The position numbers were made by a program, and so were the translations under genes. A stretch of 64,000 nt of DNA. Source: Photobacterium sp. GJ3. GTDB taxonomy: Bacteria > Pseudomonadota > Gammaproteobacteria > Enterobacterales > Vibrionaceae. The DNA is taken from NCBI RefSeq assembly GCF_018199995.1, contig NZ_CP073578.1, forward strand, positions 2,914,001 through 2,978,000, written 5' to 3'. The notes beneath the pieces are model-generated. The model saw nothing but the letters and a program-made list of their open reading frames with translations. It was not told the DNA's origin and searched no databases. This document shows, piece by piece, positions 9,971 to 20,374 of this stretch (position 1 is its first letter; each line of letters starts with the position of its first letter).

Positions 9971-11662
9971 ATGACACACGCATTATTGTCTGCCTTAACG
10001 CACGCCAGTCTACTGACAACCACCGAGCGCCAGCAGGTCAATCAAGCCGCTGAACAAAACGGTACAGGTGTGCATGCGTCTTTAATCGACACCGGCCTGT
10101 TTACCGACCGTGAGCTGGCCCGTCACTTAGCGCACCTGTTTTCTTTGCCGCTGACCGATGTGCATCAGTACGATTACCAGCCTCTGTGCCATCAGCTGGC
10201 ACTCCGGCCATTAATCGAAAGACACCGGGTGCTGCCTCTCTCGCAGGATCAGGATGTCCTGTACCTCGGCATTGCCGATCCGACCGAGACTCAGTGCATC
10301 GACGAATGCCGCTTTATCACCGGTTTGTCGGTACGTCCGCTGCTGTTACCTTTGCAGCAACTGGAACATGCGATTCAGCGTGTCTACGGACAACAGATCA
10401 CCAGTACACTGACCACCGGCCCTGTCCGGAGCGACGAGTTTGTCTCCCAGGATGCGAACCCTGAGGTCACAGCCGATCCGGACCCGCAGGAAGATGCACC
10501 CGTCAGCCGCTACCTGAACCAATTGCTGCTGGATGCAATACGACGCAAAGCTTCAGATATCCACATTGAACCCTTTGAGCAGAACTGCCATATCCGATTC
10601 CGCTGCGACGGCCTGTTACTCCGCTACGCCTCGCCTCCACCCGAGTTTGCCGTTCGCCTGGTCGCCCGGCTGAAAATTCTGGCGCGACTGAATATTGCAG
10701 AGCGCCGCCTGCCACAGGATGGCCGGTTTCGCCTGCCGCTGAGTCAGGCCCTGACCGTGGATATGCGCCTGTCTACAATACCGGCGCAATGGGGCGAAAA
10801 AGCTGTCCTCCGGCTGCTCGATCATCAGCATGTTCCGCTCTCTTTTGAACATCTGGGATTCACCGCATCCCAGCAGCGTGCACTGCAGGAGGTACTGGAC
10901 AAACCCCAGGGGTTAGTTCTGGTGACCGGCCCGACCGGCAGCGGGAAAACCCAGTCCCTCTATGCGGGTCTGAATTACCTGAATCAGGAACACCGCAATC
11001 TCTGCACCGCAGAGGATCCGGTTGAGATCCAGCTGACCGGGGTGAATCAGTTGCAAATCAACCCGGCCATCGGGCTGGATTTTTCATCCGCCCTCAGATC
11101 CTTTCTGCGTCAGGATCCGGATGTGATGATGATTGGAGAAATCCGGGATCAGGAGACCGCAACCATGGCTGTACGTGCGGCGCAAACCGGCCATCTCGTC
11201 CTGTCGACCCTGCACACAAACTCAGCCGCCGATACCCTGAACCGGCTAAGGCACCTCGGTATTGCTACCTATGATCTCGGTACCTCCCTCAGCCTGATCA
11301 TTGCCCAGCGGCTGGTCCGCTGCCTGTGCCCGCACTGTAAACAGACAACCCCACCCCCACCTTTTCTGCAACCGCACCTTCCGGCGGATACCACAACTCT
11401 CTTCACAGCCCATCCGAAGGGATGCGAACGATGTAATCAGGGATACCTCGGCCGAACTGGTCTCTTTGAACTCTGCCTGCCAGAAAAACAGCGGATCGAC
11501 ACAGAATCCCCCACCCCCTTGATGCGCTATCAGTGTGTGGCACAACACACCCTGATCGCCGCGGGGCTACGACTGTTGAGTGAAGGCACCACCTGTGTGA
11601 GCGAGCTTCAGCGTGTGCTTGGGCTGGACGACTTACAGACACCTTCGAGTGAGGCTGGCTGA
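9971..11662 (+). CDS. pilB: Type IV pilus assembly ATPase
   Basis: PilB is the cytoplasmic hexameric ATPase that powers pilus extension. The 563 aa contain an N-terminal MshEN/GSPII_E region, Walker A GPTGSGKT at 320-327, and DVMMIGEIRD (384 onward) as Walker B. His residues lie in TGHLVLSTLHTN. A zinc-binding pair of CxxC motifs (CPHC, CERC) sits in the C-terminal part. Length matches Vibrio PilB. It starts four bases after pilA stops and its stop overlaps the pilC start by one base (TGATG), indicating translational coupling. Confidence 0.96.
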   Translation: MTHALLSALTHASLLTTTERQQVNQAAEQNGTGVHASLIDTGLFTDRELARHLAHLFSLPLTDVHQYDYQPLCHQLALRPLIERHRVLPLSQDQDVLYLGIADPTETQCIDECRFITGLSVRPLLLPLQQLEHAIQRVYGQQITSTLTTGPVRSDEFVSQDANPEVTADPDPQEDAPVSRYLNQLLLDAIRRKASDIHIEPFEQNCHIRFRCDGLLLRYASPPPEFAVRLVARLKILARLNIAERRLPQDGRFRLPLSQALTVDMRLSTIPAQWGEKAVLRLLDHQHVPLSFEHLGFTASQQRALQEVLDKPQGLVLVTGPTGSGKTQSLYAGLNYLNQEHRNLCTAEDPVEIQLTGVNQLQINPAIGLDFSSALRSFLRQDPDVMMIGEIRDQETATMAVRAAQTGHLVLSTLHTNSAADTLNRLRHLGIATYDLGTSLSLIIAQRLVRCLCPHCKQTTPPPPFLQPHLPADTTTLFTAHPKGCERCNQGYLGRTGLFELCLPEKQRIDTESPTPLMRYQCVAQHTLIAAGLRLLSEGTTCVSELQRVLGLDDLQTPSSEAG

Positions 11663-12879
11663 TGACCACAGGGCAATTGCACTATTACCGATGGCGGGGC
11701 CGTCAGCACAATGGCCGCACAATTCGTGGACTGGCTGTTGCTTACCATCCCCGAGACATTGCGCTGCAACTGAAAGCACAGCACACGGTTCTGCTGGATG
11801 TCCAGAAGCGAAAGCCGGGCTGGCTGACCCGCCGACGCCACCAGTTGCGTTCACAGGACCTGACCCAAATACTGCGCCAGCTGGGTATTTTACTCAATGC
11901 CTCGCTGCCAATGTCCAACGCGCTGACACTGCTGGCGCAGGAACAAACTCGCATGGAAGCCGGTTCACTCCTTCACCGGGTTCAGTCTCAGGTCGCCACC
12001 GGGATCCCGCTTTCGGCTGCACTTCGCCAGTCTCTGCCGACTCAGGACAGCACCGTGGACAGTTTACTCACTGCGGGCGAACACGCAGGTCTGCTCCCGG
12101 AAATGCTGCAACAAATCGCCGCCTATCGTGAACGCTTCCATGCCCTGCAACGTCAGTTACAGCAGGCCATGATTTACCCGGTCGTCGTCTGCATGATTGC
12201 ACTAGCCGTCACCCTCCTGATGCTGCTCTGGGTCATGCCGCAATTTGTCAGCCTATATGCCAGTATGGACCAGCAATTGCCCGGGTTAACCCGCACCGTT
12301 TTGGCTCTGTCTGAAATCATTGCACGCCGGGGCCTGCCCTTCAGCCTGTTCGCCATCCTGCTTGGCTGGCTCTGCCACAGACAGTATCGGCGTTCATTGT
12401 CATGGCAACAAAAGCTCCACTGCCTGGGGTTACGCATGCCTGTAATCGGCCCGCTCTGGCACAGTGCCGTCCAGGCCAGATTCACCCGGACACTGGGGCT
12501 GACCTTTCAGGCGGGTGTCCCGCTGCTGACCGGCATCCGGCTTGCCGCGGCCACCTGCGGAAACCGGGAACTCACGCAGGCTTACCTGACTGCAGCCCAT
12601 CAGGTCTCCGCCGGGCAGTTCCTGAGTCAGTCTCTGCGGCAGCACCCCCTGATCCCGGATCGACTGGTTCAGATGATCCGGGTAGGCGAGGAAACCGGCC
12701 AACTCGGTGAACTGCTGCTCAAGATTGCGGAACAAGAAGACAGTGCTCTCACCCATCGTCTGAAAACCCTCACCACCCTGACTGAACCCATCCTCATCCT
12801 GACCATCGGCCTGCTGGTCGGCACCCTGTTACTTGCCATGTATCTGCCGGTCTTCGATTTGATGAAAGTGGTTGGATAA
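11662..12879 (+). CDS. pilC: Type IV pilus inner-membrane platform protein
   Basis: PilC is the polytopic platform that couples PilB to pilin insertion. The 405 aa contain two GspF/T2SSF domains, each ending in hydrophobic segments: one centred near residues 170-190 (VVVCMIALAVTLLMLLWVMP) and one at the C terminus (PILILTIGLLVGTLLLAMYL). The start overlaps the pilB stop. A small hairpin (AGGCTA/TAGCCT at 12901-12915, followed by TTTTATT) lies behind it and may weakly attenuate transcription before pilD. Confidence 0.95.
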   Translation: MTTGQLHYYRWRGRQHNGRTIRGLAVAYHPRDIALQLKAQHTVLLDVQKRKPGWLTRRRHQLRSQDLTQILRQLGILLNASLPMSNALTLLAQEQTRMEAGSLLHRVQSQVATGIPLSAALRQSLPTQDSTVDSLLTAGEHAGLLPEMLQQIAAYRERFHALQRQLQQAMIYPVVVCMIALAVTLLMLLWVMPQFVSLYASMDQQLPGLTRTVLALSEIIARRGLPFSLFAILLGWLCHRQYRRSLSWQQKLHCLGLRMPVIGPLWHSAVQARFTRTLGLTFQAGVPLLTGIRLAAATCGNRELTQAYLTAAHQVSAGQFLSQSLRQHPLIPDRLVQMIRVGEETGQLGELLLKIAEQEDSALTHRLKTLTTLTEPILILTIGLLVGTLLLAMYLPVFDLMKVVG

Positions 12880-12939
12880 CTCGCGACAAGCAACACAATC
12901 AGGCTAAAATAGCCTTTTATTGCGCAGACTTGACGGAAG

Positions 12940-13836
12940 ATGAACTCACTCATGGCATTGCTGATCGATTATCCCTGGCTTTACCCGCTTGCTGCAGCCA
13001 TTTTTGGCCTGATCATCGGCAGCTTTCTGAATGTGGTCATTCACCGCCTGCCCATGATGATGGAAAGGCAGTGGCGGGCAGATTGTGCCGACTGCTTTCC
13101 CGAGCATGGTCCGGTGCCGCCACAACAACCCCTGAATTTAAGTGTTCCGGCCTCACACTGCCCCCATTGCCAGCACCCAATCCGAGCCTGGGAAAACATT
13201 CCGGTGCTCAGCTGGATACTGCTGCGCGGCAAATGTAGTCACTGTCAGCAAAAGATCAGCGCCCGCTACCCTGCCATCGAGCTCCTCAGCAGCCTGGCCG
13301 CACTGACGGTTGCACTGGTACTTCCTTTTTCGGCATGGAGTCTGGCAGTGATCGCCGCCAGCTTCGCACTCATTGCCCTGACTTTTATCGATATTGATAA
13401 AATGCTGTTGCCAGATCAGCTCACGCTCCCACTGATGTGGGGCGGGTTGCTGCTGTCGCTGCTGGAAATCAGCCCGGTCAGTTTAGAGTCCGCGCTCATT
13501 GGTGCCATGGCGGGTTATCTGTGTTTATGGAGTCTGTACTGGGCCTTTAAACTCCTGACCGGAAAAGAAGGCATGGGCTATGGCGACTTCAAACTCTTAG
13601 CTGCGCTGGGAGCCTGGGCTGGCTGGCAATTGCTGCCTTTCATTGTGCTGCTGTCTTCCCTGCTTGGCGCCCTGTGTGGCATCATTTTACTGCGTCTGCA
13701 ACACAATGAATCCAACGCGTCACAGACGCCGTTTTCTTTTGGCCCATATCTCGCGCTGGCTGGCTGGCTGGCCTTATTGTGGGGCACACCGGTCCTGCAC
13801 TGGTATGTAGGCAGCTATTTAGGATATGCACAATGA
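12940..13836 (+). CDS. pilD: Prepilin leader peptidase / N-methyltransferase
   Basis: PilD cleaves prepilin leaders and methylates the new N terminus, serving the pilus and usually the type II secretion pseudopilins. The 298-aa integral membrane protein has the cytoplasmic zinc site made of CPHC (74-77) and CSHC (99-102). The catalytic aspartates are in [11 protein letters not shown] (about 151) and GYGDFKLL (216). Its stop overlaps the coaE start (ATGA), so pilD and coaE are coupled. An alternative start lies four codons downstream (12952). Confidence 0.95.
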   Translation: MNSLMALLIDYPWLYPLAAAIFGLIIGSFLNVVIHRLPMMMERQWRADCADCFPEHGPVPPQQPLNLSVPASHCPHCQHPIRAWENIPVLSWILLRGKCSHCQQKISARYPAIELLSSLAALTVALVLPFSAWSLAVIAASFALIALTFIDIDKMLLPDQLTLPLMWGGLLLSLLEISPVSLESALIGAMAGYLCLWSLYWAFKLLTGKEGMGYGDFKLLAALGAWAGWQLLPFIVLLSSLLGALCGIILLRLQHNESNASQTPFSFGPYLALAGWLALLWGTPVLHWYVGSYLGYAQ

Positions 13837-14444
13837 CTTTGGTAATCGGCCTGACGGGCGGGATCGGCAGCGGTAAAACAACGGTCGCCAATCTGTTTGC
13901 AGACTATGGCATTGATATTATTGATGCAGACATCATCGCCCGGGATGTGGTCGCGCCAGGCTCTGATGGCCTGCAAGCCATTGTGGACCGGCTCGGTCAT
14001 GACATCCTGCTGACAGATGGCCAGTTGAACCGCAGTAAACTCAGAGAAGCGATTTTCAATGATCCTGAGCTGAAATCCTGGCTGGACGGGCTGTTGCATC
14101 CCATGATCCGCCAGCAAATGACCCGACAAATTCAACAGGCAAGTTCGCCTTATTGTCTGTTGGTTGTACCCTTAATGGTAGAAAACCGACTGCAGACCAT
14201 GGCAGACCGGCTTTTGGTCGTTGATGTCAGTGAAACCGTCCAGATTGCCCGGACAACCGCCCGGGATCAGGTGGATGAAGCGCAGGTTCGCAAGATTCTG
14301 GCCGCTCAGGCCAGTCGGTCACAGCGACTGGCGGCCGCAGACGATGTCATTGATAACAACGGCGACAGCCATAGCCTTCGCGGTGATGTTGCCCGTCTGC
14401 ATCAACACTACCTGCTGCTGAGCGAGCAAAACAGTCCGAAATGA
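13833..14444 (+). CDS. coaE: Dephospho-CoA kinase
   Basis: CoaE phosphorylates dephospho-CoA, the last step of coenzyme A synthesis. The protein starts [17 protein letters not shown], with a P-loop at about residues 9-16, and has the family motif [11 protein letters not shown]. From 13833 it has 203 aa, near the E. coli length of 206. An upstream in-frame start (13779) would add residues that belong to pilD in another frame. The ATGA overlap with pilD supports 13833. Confidence 0.96.
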   Translation: MTLVIGLTGGIGSGKTTVANLFADYGIDIIDADIIARDVVAPGSDGLQAIVDRLGHDILLTDGQLNRSKLREAIFNDPELKSWLDGLLHPMIRQQMTRQIQQASSPYCLLVVPLMVENRLQTMADRLLVVDVSETVQIARTTARDQVDEAQVRKILAAQASRSQRLAAADDVIDNNGDSHSLRGDVARLHQHYLLLSEQNSPK

Positions 14445-14482
14445 AAGCGGAACTAAATCAGAGACGAATGACAGGGCACCCC

Positions 14483-15235
14483 ATGCAGACAACCCGTTTT
14501 GAACACCCGTTAAACGAAAAAGTCCGTATTTACCTGCGACTGGAGTACCTGCTGCTTCAGATGAATCATGCCAGCGATTCCGAAGATCTCTGGCAGCACC
14601 AGATCTTTTTCCGGGCACTGTTCGATGTGCTGGATATTCTGGATCAGGTGCAGGTCAAAAGTGAACTGGCCAAAGATCTCGACAAGCAGCAGTTACAGAT
14701 CAAGCAATGGCTGAACGTCGAAGGTGTGGATCAAACTGCGGTCTTGTCTCTGCTGGATCAGATTGGCTCCGTTCATCACCACCTGATCAGCGCACCGCGT
14801 CTGGGACAGGTGCTGCGGGAAGACCGCTTCCTGGCGGGCATCAAACAACGTTTTTCCCTGCCTGGCGGCAGCTGCTGTTTCGATTTGCCCAGTTTGCATC
14901 ATTGGGTCCATCTGCCACTTGAACGCAAACATGCCGACATGGCCTATTGGTTTGATCAACTGCGCCCAATGGCTCAGGCGCTGCAACTCTGGTTGAGAGT
15001 CACCCGTGAATCCGGCCAGTACAGACCGCAAACAGCACGGAACGGCTTTTTTCAGCATGACGCTGAGAATGCCAGCCTGCTGCGGCTTCAGATTTGCCCG
15101 AGCTATGGGGTTTACCCTATGATATCCGGCCACCGCAGCCGGTTTGCCGTTCGGTTTCTGCCTTTTGATGAAGGACAGACCTCAGCCGCAACACCAGTTG
15201 CAGAATGCATCGATTTCACACTAGCAATTTGCTGA
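14483..15235 (+). CDS. zapD: FtsZ-bundling cell-division protein ZapD
   Basis: ZapD (formerly YacF) cross-links FtsZ protofilaments at the Z ring. The 250-aa protein starts [20 protein letters not shown], matching the conserved FEHPLNEK N terminus of the family, with AGGG six bases upstream of ATG 14483. The frame is open further upstream to 14441, but that part has no family match. It lies between coaE and yacG as in enterobacteria and vibrios, and ends eight bases before yacG. Confidence 0.94.
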   Translation: MQTTRFEHPLNEKVRIYLRLEYLLLQMNHASDSEDLWQHQIFFRALFDVLDILDQVQVKSELAKDLDKQQLQIKQWLNVEGVDQTAVLSLLDQIGSVHHHLISAPRLGQVLREDRFLAGIKQRFSLPGGSCCFDLPSLHHWVHLPLERKHADMAYWFDQLRPMAQALQLWLRVTRESGQYRPQTARNGFFQHDAENASLLRLQICPSYGVYPMISGHRSRFAVRFLPFDEGQTSAATPVAECIDFTLAIC

Positions 15236-15242
15236 GGTTATT

Positions 15243-15443
15243 GTGTCGCAAGAAAGAACACCGACGATCGTCAAATGTCCAACCTGTCAGGCTGATGTCG
15301 TCTGGGGAGAAGTCAGTCCGTACAGGCCCTTCTGCTCAAAACGTTGCCAGCTGATTGATTTAGGTGAATGGGCTGCAGAAGAAAAGGCGATTCCGGGTGC
15401 ACCGGATTTGTCTGATTCAGATGGCTGGTCTGAAGAAATGTAA
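15243..15443 (+). CDS. yacG: Zinc-binding DNA gyrase inhibitor YacG
   Basis: YacG is a small zinc protein that binds GyrB and inhibits gyrase in E. coli. The 66 aa hold the four zinc cysteines as CPTC and CSKRC, and the ending is acidic ([12 protein letters not shown]). Translation appears to start at GTG 15243, preceded by GAGG at a suitable distance. It is the last gene of the pil-coaE-zapD run and faces mutT across a perfect inverted repeat. Confidence 0.92.
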   Translation: MSQERTPTIVKCPTCQADVVWGEVSPYRPFCSKRCQLIDLGEWAAEEKAIPGAPDLSDSDGWSEEM

Positions 15444-15475
15444 TCCCGCCAGACACTGTGACTGGCTTAGCCAAT

Positions 15476-15519
15476 CACGCTGACAAGACGAATGGGAAAA
15501 CGCCTGTCTTGTCAGCGTG
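15476..15519. terminator. Perfect 14-bp inverted repeat between convergent yacG and mutT
   Basis: CACGCTGACAAGAC (15476-15489) and GTCTTGTCAGCGTG (15506-15519) pair perfectly around a 16-base loop. The position between two converging genes suggests a bidirectional terminator. There is no U tract on either side, so intrinsic termination is not certain. Confidence 0.6.
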
Positions 15520-15524
15520 CTCAC

Positions 15525-15923
15525 TCAGCGAGCCAGTAATTTATCGATCACCGGATAGTTTGCTTCCGGAAAAGTAAACTCCCGCAGCGCTTCCAGTGCC
15601 ACCCACTGACCGGGTTGACCTTCACGACCATAAGCTTCGCCATCAAAGGCTTTGATCAGGAAAAAGTCGAATTTCAACGCTTTTTCCGGATAGTCGTGTT
15701 CCAGCTCAATAAAATGTTCCAGCTCCGTGGCAACAATGCCCACTTCTTCGTTGAGTTCACGAATCACGGCTTGCTCTGCCGTTTCACCCAGTTCTACTTT
15801 ACCGCCGGCAAATTCCCAGAAACCGCCTTTGTGCGCCGTTTCGGGACGACGGGTAATAAATACTTGATCCTGCTGGCTGTTGAGGATGATGCCAGCAGAG
15901 ATCCAAACTCGTTTTTTATTCAC
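15525..15923 (-). CDS. mutT: 8-oxo-dGTP diphosphatase
   Basis: MutT removes 8-oxo-dGTP from the nucleotide pool and so prevents A:T to C:G transversions. The 132-aa protein carries a complete Nudix box (GX5EX7REUXEEXGU) at residues 41-63. The start codon is GTG at 15923, with AGGAAAG upstream. It lies downstream of secA, as in E. coli, but a strong secA terminator lies between them, so mutT probably has its own promoter or is read weakly. Confidence 0.94.
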   Translation of the reverse strand: MNKKRVWISAGIILNSQQDQVFITRRPETAHKGGFWEFAGGKVELGETAEQAVIRELNEEVGIVATELEHFIELEHDYPEKALKFDFFLIKAFDGEAYGREGQPGQWVALEALREFTFPEANYPVIDKLLAR

Positions 15924-15992
15924 GCTGCCTTTCCTGTTTTAACGCTCGATGACACCGATAAGCATGCGGCCTTTATTGTATCGACCCAGCTC

Positions 15993-16024
15993 AAAAAACA
16001 AAGGCCGCGATTGCGGCCTTTGTT
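15993..16024 (-). terminator. secA transcription terminator
   Basis: On the minus strand AACAAAGGCCGC and GCGGCCTTTGTT form a 12-bp stem with a 4-base loop, ending in TTTGTTTTTT. This is a strong intrinsic terminator for secA. Confidence 0.9.
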
Positions 16025-16038
16025 AAGATCACAGACGA

Positions 16039-18756
16039 TCAGCTGATACGACCGTGACACTGTTTATATTTCTTACCCGAGCCGCAAGGGCATGGCTCAT
16101 TGCGGCCAACCTTGCGTTCACCGGACGTTTCGCTTTCACCGGCACCTGTGGTTTCAGCCACAGCGCTGGTTGCTTCCTGATGATTAAACTGCTGGCGACG
16201 GGCCATTTCTTCCGCCATCCGCTGACGCTCGGCTTCAACGCGATCCACTTCTTCCTGCTGCTGCACACGCACCTTGCTCAGAATCGAAATCACATCTGAT
16301 TTCAGATTCTCCAGCATGCCCTGGAACAGTTCAAAAGATTCACGCTTATATTCCTGTTTCGGATTCTTCTGCGCATACCCACGCAGATGGATGCCCTGGC
16401 GCAGATGATCCATCGCAGCCAGATGCTCTTTCCACAGGGTATCGAGATTCTGCAGCATGACGGTTTTTTCAAAGTTGCGCAGTACTGGCGCACCGACGGC
16501 CGCTTCTTTGTCCTCATACACACGGACCGACTCAGCCACAATCCGCTCGCGCAGCGCTTCTTCATACAGTTTGTCGTCTTTTTCCAGCCAGTCCTGAATC
16601 GGCAGTTCCAGATCGAAATCGACTTTCAAACGCTCTTCCAGACCCGGGATATCCCACATCTCGTCCAGTGACTGAGGCGGAATATAGTCATCGATGACAC
16701 TGTTCAGCACATCTTCACGGTTGTGGCTGATCATCTCGCTGATATCCTCAGCGTGCATCAGTTCATCGCGCAGCTCATACACCACTTTACGCTGGTCGTT
16801 CGCGACGTCATCGAACTCCAGCAACTGCTTCCGGATATCGAAGTTACGGCCTTCAACTTTACGCTGAGCATTTTCAATCGCTTTGGTCACCCATGGGTGC
16901 TCAATGGCTTCGCCTTCTTCCATACCCAGCTTCTTCATCATGGCGGATACACGGTCAGAGGCAAAAATACGCATCAGACCATCTTCCATCGACAGATAGA
17001 AACGGGAAGAACCTGCATCCCCCTGACGACCGGCACGGCCTCGCAACTGGTTATCGATCCGGCGGGATTCATGTCGCTCGGTACCAATAATATGCAGACC
17101 GCCAGATGCCAGCACGGCTTCATGGCGCGTTTTCCAGGCTGCTTTAATTTCAGCAACTTGTGCTTCGGTCGGCTCAGTCAGTGCTTCTACTTCGCTCTGC
17201 CAGCTGCCACCCAGCACAATATCCGTACCCCGGCCCGCCATGTTGGTTGCAATAGTGACTGCACCCGCATTACCGGCCTGGGCAATAATATCGGCTTCTT
17301 TTTCATGGAATTTCGCATTCAGAACCTGATGCGCAATACCGGCTTTTTTCAGCGCACGAGACAGCAGTTCAGATTTTTCAATGGACACTGTACCCACCAG
17401 CACAGGCTGACCATTCTCCACGCGAACTTTGATGTCCTCAATGATGGCGTCGAATTTCTCACGCTCAGTCATATAAACCAGATCACCCATGTCATCACGA
17501 ATCATCGGTTTATTGGTGGGGACAACGACAGTTTCCAGACCATAGATAGACTGGAATTCGAACGCTTCCGTATCTGCTGTCCCTGTCATACCGGACAGTT
17601 TTTCATACAGACGGAAATAGTTCTGGAACGTGATTGATGCCAGCGTCTGGTTCTCGTTCTGGATCTTCACACCTTCTTTGGCTTCAACTGCCTGATGCAG
17701 ACCTTCGGACCAGCGGCGACCCGGCATGGTACGGCCGGTATGCTCATCAACAATGATCACTTCATTGTCTTTCACGATGTAATCCACATCGCGTTCAAAC
17801 AGCACATGGGCACGCAGGGCAGCGTTCACATGGTGCAGCAGAGAAATATTGGCAGGGGAATAGAGGGTATCATCTTCCTGCATCAGGCCGTGTCGCTTCA
17901 ACAGCTCTTCAACAAATTCCTGGCCATTTTCATTTAAATGAACCTGCTTGGATTTTTCATCAACCGTATAGTGGCCCTCGCCACGGTATTCTTCGCTGTC
18001 TTCTTTCTCTTCCCGCACCAGCTCAGGGATCAGCGTGTTGATCTTGGCATAGAGTTCAGAACTGTCTTCCGCTGGACCTGAGATGATCAGCGGCGTACGG
18101 GCTTCATCAATCAGGATGGAGTCAACTTCATCCACCACCGCGAAGAAACGTTCACGCTGAACACGATCTTCTGGACGGAACGCCATATTATCGCGCAGAT
18201 AATCAAAGCCAAATTCATTGTTCGTGCCATAAAGAATATCGCAGGCATAAGCCTCTTTCTTCATTTGAGGTGGCATCTGGGACAAATTGACCCCAACGGT
18301 CATGCCCAAAAATTCAAATAAAGCACGGTTGGTTTCCGCATCCCGCTTTGCCAGATAGTCATTGACGGTAACAATGTGAACCCCTTTACCAGTCAGTGCA
18401 TTCAGATAAGCAGGCAAGGTCGCTGTCAGGGTTTTACCTTCACCCGTCCGCATTTCAGCAATCTGGCAGTTGTTCAGAACCATACCACCGACCAGCTGCA
18501 CGTCGAAGTGGCGCATGCCAAAGACCCGCTTTGAGGCCTCACGAACGGTTGCAAAGGCTTCCGGCAGGATGTGATCCAGCGTTTCACCCTGGTCCAGTCG
18601 TTGACGGAATTCTACCGTCTTAGCCTTCAGTTCTTCATCCTGCAGGCTTTCAAATTCAGGTTCTAGCTTGTTGATCTGATCAACAATTTTACGCAAACGT
18701 CGAATGGTCCGGTCGTTGCGGCTGCCGATAACTTTAGTCAGTAGTTTTGATAACAT
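16039..18756 (-). CDS. secA: Preprotein translocase ATPase SecA
   Basis: SecA is the motor that pushes unfolded preproteins through SecYEG. The 905 aa include Walker A MRTGEGKT (about 102-109), the DEAD-like [11 protein letters not shown], the preprotein cross-linking and helical scaffold regions, and a C-terminal zinc motif [14 protein letters not shown] that binds SecB. Length and motifs match E. coli SecA (901 aa). No secM-like arrest-peptide ORF precedes it. Instead a 393-base gap separates it from the divergent dciA. Confidence 0.98.
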   Translation of the reverse strand: MLSKLLTKVIGSRNDRTIRRLRKIVDQINKLEPEFESLQDEELKAKTVEFRQRLDQGETLDHILPEAFATVREASKRVFGMRHFDVQLVGGMVLNNCQIAEMRTGEGKTLTATLPAYLNALTGKGVHIVTVNDYLAKRDAETNRALFEFLGMTVGVNLSQMPPQMKKEAYACDILYGTNNEFGFDYLRDNMAFRPEDRVQRERFFAVVDEVDSILIDEARTPLIISGPAEDSSELYAKINTLIPELVREEKEDSEEYRGEGHYTVDEKSKQVHLNENGQEFVEELLKRHGLMQEDDTLYSPANISLLHHVNAALRAHVLFERDVDYIVKDNEVIIVDEHTGRTMPGRRWSEGLHQAVEAKEGVKIQNENQTLASITFQNYFRLYEKLSGMTGTADTEAFEFQSIYGLETVVVPTNKPMIRDDMGDLVYMTEREKFDAIIEDIKVRVENGQPVLVGTVSIEKSELLSRALKKAGIAHQVLNAKFHEKEADIIAQAGNAGAVTIATNMAGRGTDIVLGGSWQSEVEALTEPTEAQVAEIKAAWKTRHEAVLASGGLHIIGTERHESRRIDNQLRGRAGRQGDAGSSRFYLSMEDGLMRIFASDRVSAMMKKLGMEEGEAIEHPWVTKAIENAQRKVEGRNFDIRKQLLEFDDVANDQRKVVYELRDELMHAEDISEMISHNREDVLNSVIDDYIPPQSLDEMWDIPGLEERLKVDFDLELPIQDWLEKDDKLYEEALRERIVAESVRVYEDKEAAVGAPVLRNFEKTVMLQNLDTLWKEHLAAMDHLRQGIHLRGYAQKNPKQEYKRESFELFQGMLENLKSDVISILSKVRVQQQEEVDRVEAERQRMAEEMARRQQFNHQEATSAVAETTGAGESETSGERKVGRNEPCPCGSGKKYKQCHGRIS

Positions 18757-19149
18757 GGCGATGCCGTTTTACTCTTTGTGATATCAGATCTCAGCGCAGG
18801 CTGAGTATTCAATAAATTGCCATCATCACGAAGCAGTCCCTGCTCCGCATACCTTTGCCGCAGTCAAACGGCAGTGAGGATGAAAACAAATGTCAGTGAT
18901 GGAGATATTGTGTTTCCCCTGCTAAATTTCAAGGGCAATCAGGGCACAATAACATGCTTTGTGCGCTGGAGCCATTCAGCAAGACTTTTGCAAACCTTGC
19001 TCAGTTTGGGCAATTGAATTTGATATAATAAAGAAATCCACGCCTTACCGCTTGGAATCATGGCAGAAACATTGCCACCGAATACAAAAACTTAGATCTC
19101 ACTCCGCAGAGTGCGTTCTGAGTTTGACTGCCAACCTGACGACTCTGTG
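18757..19149. other. Divergent intergenic region between secA and dciA
   Basis: This 393-base region must hold promoters for secA and dciA. An extended -10 for dciA is visible at 19021-19029. For secA I see only weak candidates (for example TTGAAA, 17 bases, AATATC on the minus strand). No ORF with a signal peptide or a SecM/VemP-like stalling end was found. Confidence 0.5.
19021..19029 (+). promoter_or_regulatory. Extended -10 promoter element for dciA
   Basis: TGATATAAT is a consensus TATAAT with the TGn extension. No good -35 stands at 16-18 bases, which extended -10 promoters can lack. The transcript would have a leader of roughly 115 bases before the dciA ATG. Confidence 0.55.
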
Positions 19150-19613
19150 ATGTTGAATATGAGAGATCACCGCCCGCAAACCACCGCCAGTTTACTGGAT
19201 GATGAAACCGCGCTGGGGAATATCCAGCAACGCGCGATTGCCCTGCATCAGCTCAACAGTAAAGTACAGGCGTGTCTTCAGTGCGCCCAGGCATGCCGGG
19301 TCAGCAACTATCGTCAGGGGTGTTGATCATTGAAGTTGCTTCAGCAGCCTGGTCGATGCGACTCAACTATGAGCGTAATCAACTGATGAAACAATTACGC
19401 GAACAGATGCTGCCACAATTACAGGACCTGAAAGTCACCATCAATCCATCACTGGCTGCCGAACCTTCCAAAACCAGTCAAACACCAGTCCTGAAACGAA
19501 AGCCGATTTCCGACAAAGCCGCAGCGGCGTTATTGGAAACGGCCCAGGATGCACCGGCAAAAATTAAAGCCCGCTTAGAACGCATTGCAGCCTTATCCAA
19601 AAAGCCCCAGTGA
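19150..19613 (+). CDS. dciA: DciA-type replicative helicase loader (DUF721), frameshifted as sequenced
   Basis: DUF721/DciA proteins load the replicative helicase DnaB in bacteria without DnaC; the Vibrio member lies near secA and lpxC. Here the gene is split between frames. The first part (MRDHRPQTTASLLDDE to SNYRQG) ends at a stop after position 19320. The continuation (VLIIEVASAAWSMRLNYE to IAALSKKPQ) is open in another frame to 19613. Adding one G to the GGGG run at 19317-19320 restores a single 154-aa protein with the conserved join YRQGVLIIEVASAAW. A sequencing error is more likely than a true mutation because loss should be harmful. The start could also be ATG 19159. Confidence 0.78.
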
Positions 19614-19636
19614 GCTCGCCTCAGGCTTACTCTCAA

Positions 19637-20374
19637 TCAGTAGGCCTGACGTCCGTTTCTCATCCGGTAATTCTTCAGGTAGATTGCAAAAGCTTCCAGC
19701 TTATCTTTGAACCCTTTCGATTTTTCATACAAAGGCTTGTGATAAACCGCCTTCAGATCATCCATCGACAACGAAATTCCCAAGAAGGCATTCAATTGAT
19801 TCAGGGTCGCTTCCGGCCTGAGTTGTAAGTCTTCAAACTGAAATTCAAGAAAGTCTTGCTGGTGCGTTTGCAGGAAGTGCCGGAGCGTACTTGTCACCCC
19901 TTGATTGTACTGACGGGTAAAATGCCGGCTCTGAATATGACGCCTTTGATTAGAGGTGATCCAGGACTGCTCATCGTCACGCGTCAAAATAATGAAAGCA
20001 GTATTATCCAGATCGAGTAATTTTGCCCAGATGCGGATCGTTAAAGTCAGTCGCGGATCTTTCCAGATCCAGGGTTGATGCTGATTGAGGTGTTCGATGA
20101 AGGATTGGTATTGCTGGAGGTCTAGCGATGATGCCCGGTCAGCAAGCTCTGACACTAAGGCCTCGGAGATCAGGTCGTGGTCTCTGTCTCCCTGATAGCC
20201 CATCTCGTTGATAAGCTGTTTATTTAACGTGACCAGTTCAGTGTTTTCAAAAGTATCGTAATCAACTTTTTCAACTGTACTGTCTCCGGGCCAATAGCCA
20301 GCTCGGGCAATCAACGCAGTGAAGGCGGAACTTCCCGTCCATCCGTGCGTGAGAATAATCACGTTTTTTTTCAT
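19637..20374 (-). CDS. Sulfotransferase-family protein, substrate unknown
   Basis: The protein has 245 aa from ATG 20374, or 249 aa from GTG 20386. It resembles PAPS-dependent sulfotransferases. The N-terminal strand and loop (VIILTHGWTGSSAFTALI) looks like a 5'-phosphosulfate-binding loop. WKDPRLTLTIRIW is typical of the Sulfotransfer_3-like group. ILTRDDEQSWITS fits the 3'-phosphate-binding segment. No signal peptide is visible, so it is probably cytosolic. It lies alone between dciA and lpxC, interrupting a block usually made of core genes, which suggests acquisition. Its acceptor cannot be told from sequence; a surface polysaccharide or a small metabolite are both possible. Confidence 0.7.
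   Translation of the reverse strand: MKKNVIILTHGWTGSSAFTALIARAGYWPGDSTVEKVDYDTFENTELVTLNKQLINEMGYQGDRDHDLISEALVSELADRASSLDLQQYQSFIEHLNQHQPWIWKDPRLTLTIRIWAKLLDLDNTAFIILTRDDEQSWITSNQRRHIQSRHFTRQYNQGVTSTLRHFLQTHQQDFLEFQFEDLQLRPEATLNQLNAFLGISLSMDDLKAVYHKPLYEKSKGFKDKLEAFAIYLKNYRMRNGRQAY

Noticed and set aside
16723-17637. 304-codon open frame antisense to secA
   Set aside because: It is a shadow of secA codon usage, with no start signal and no known domain.
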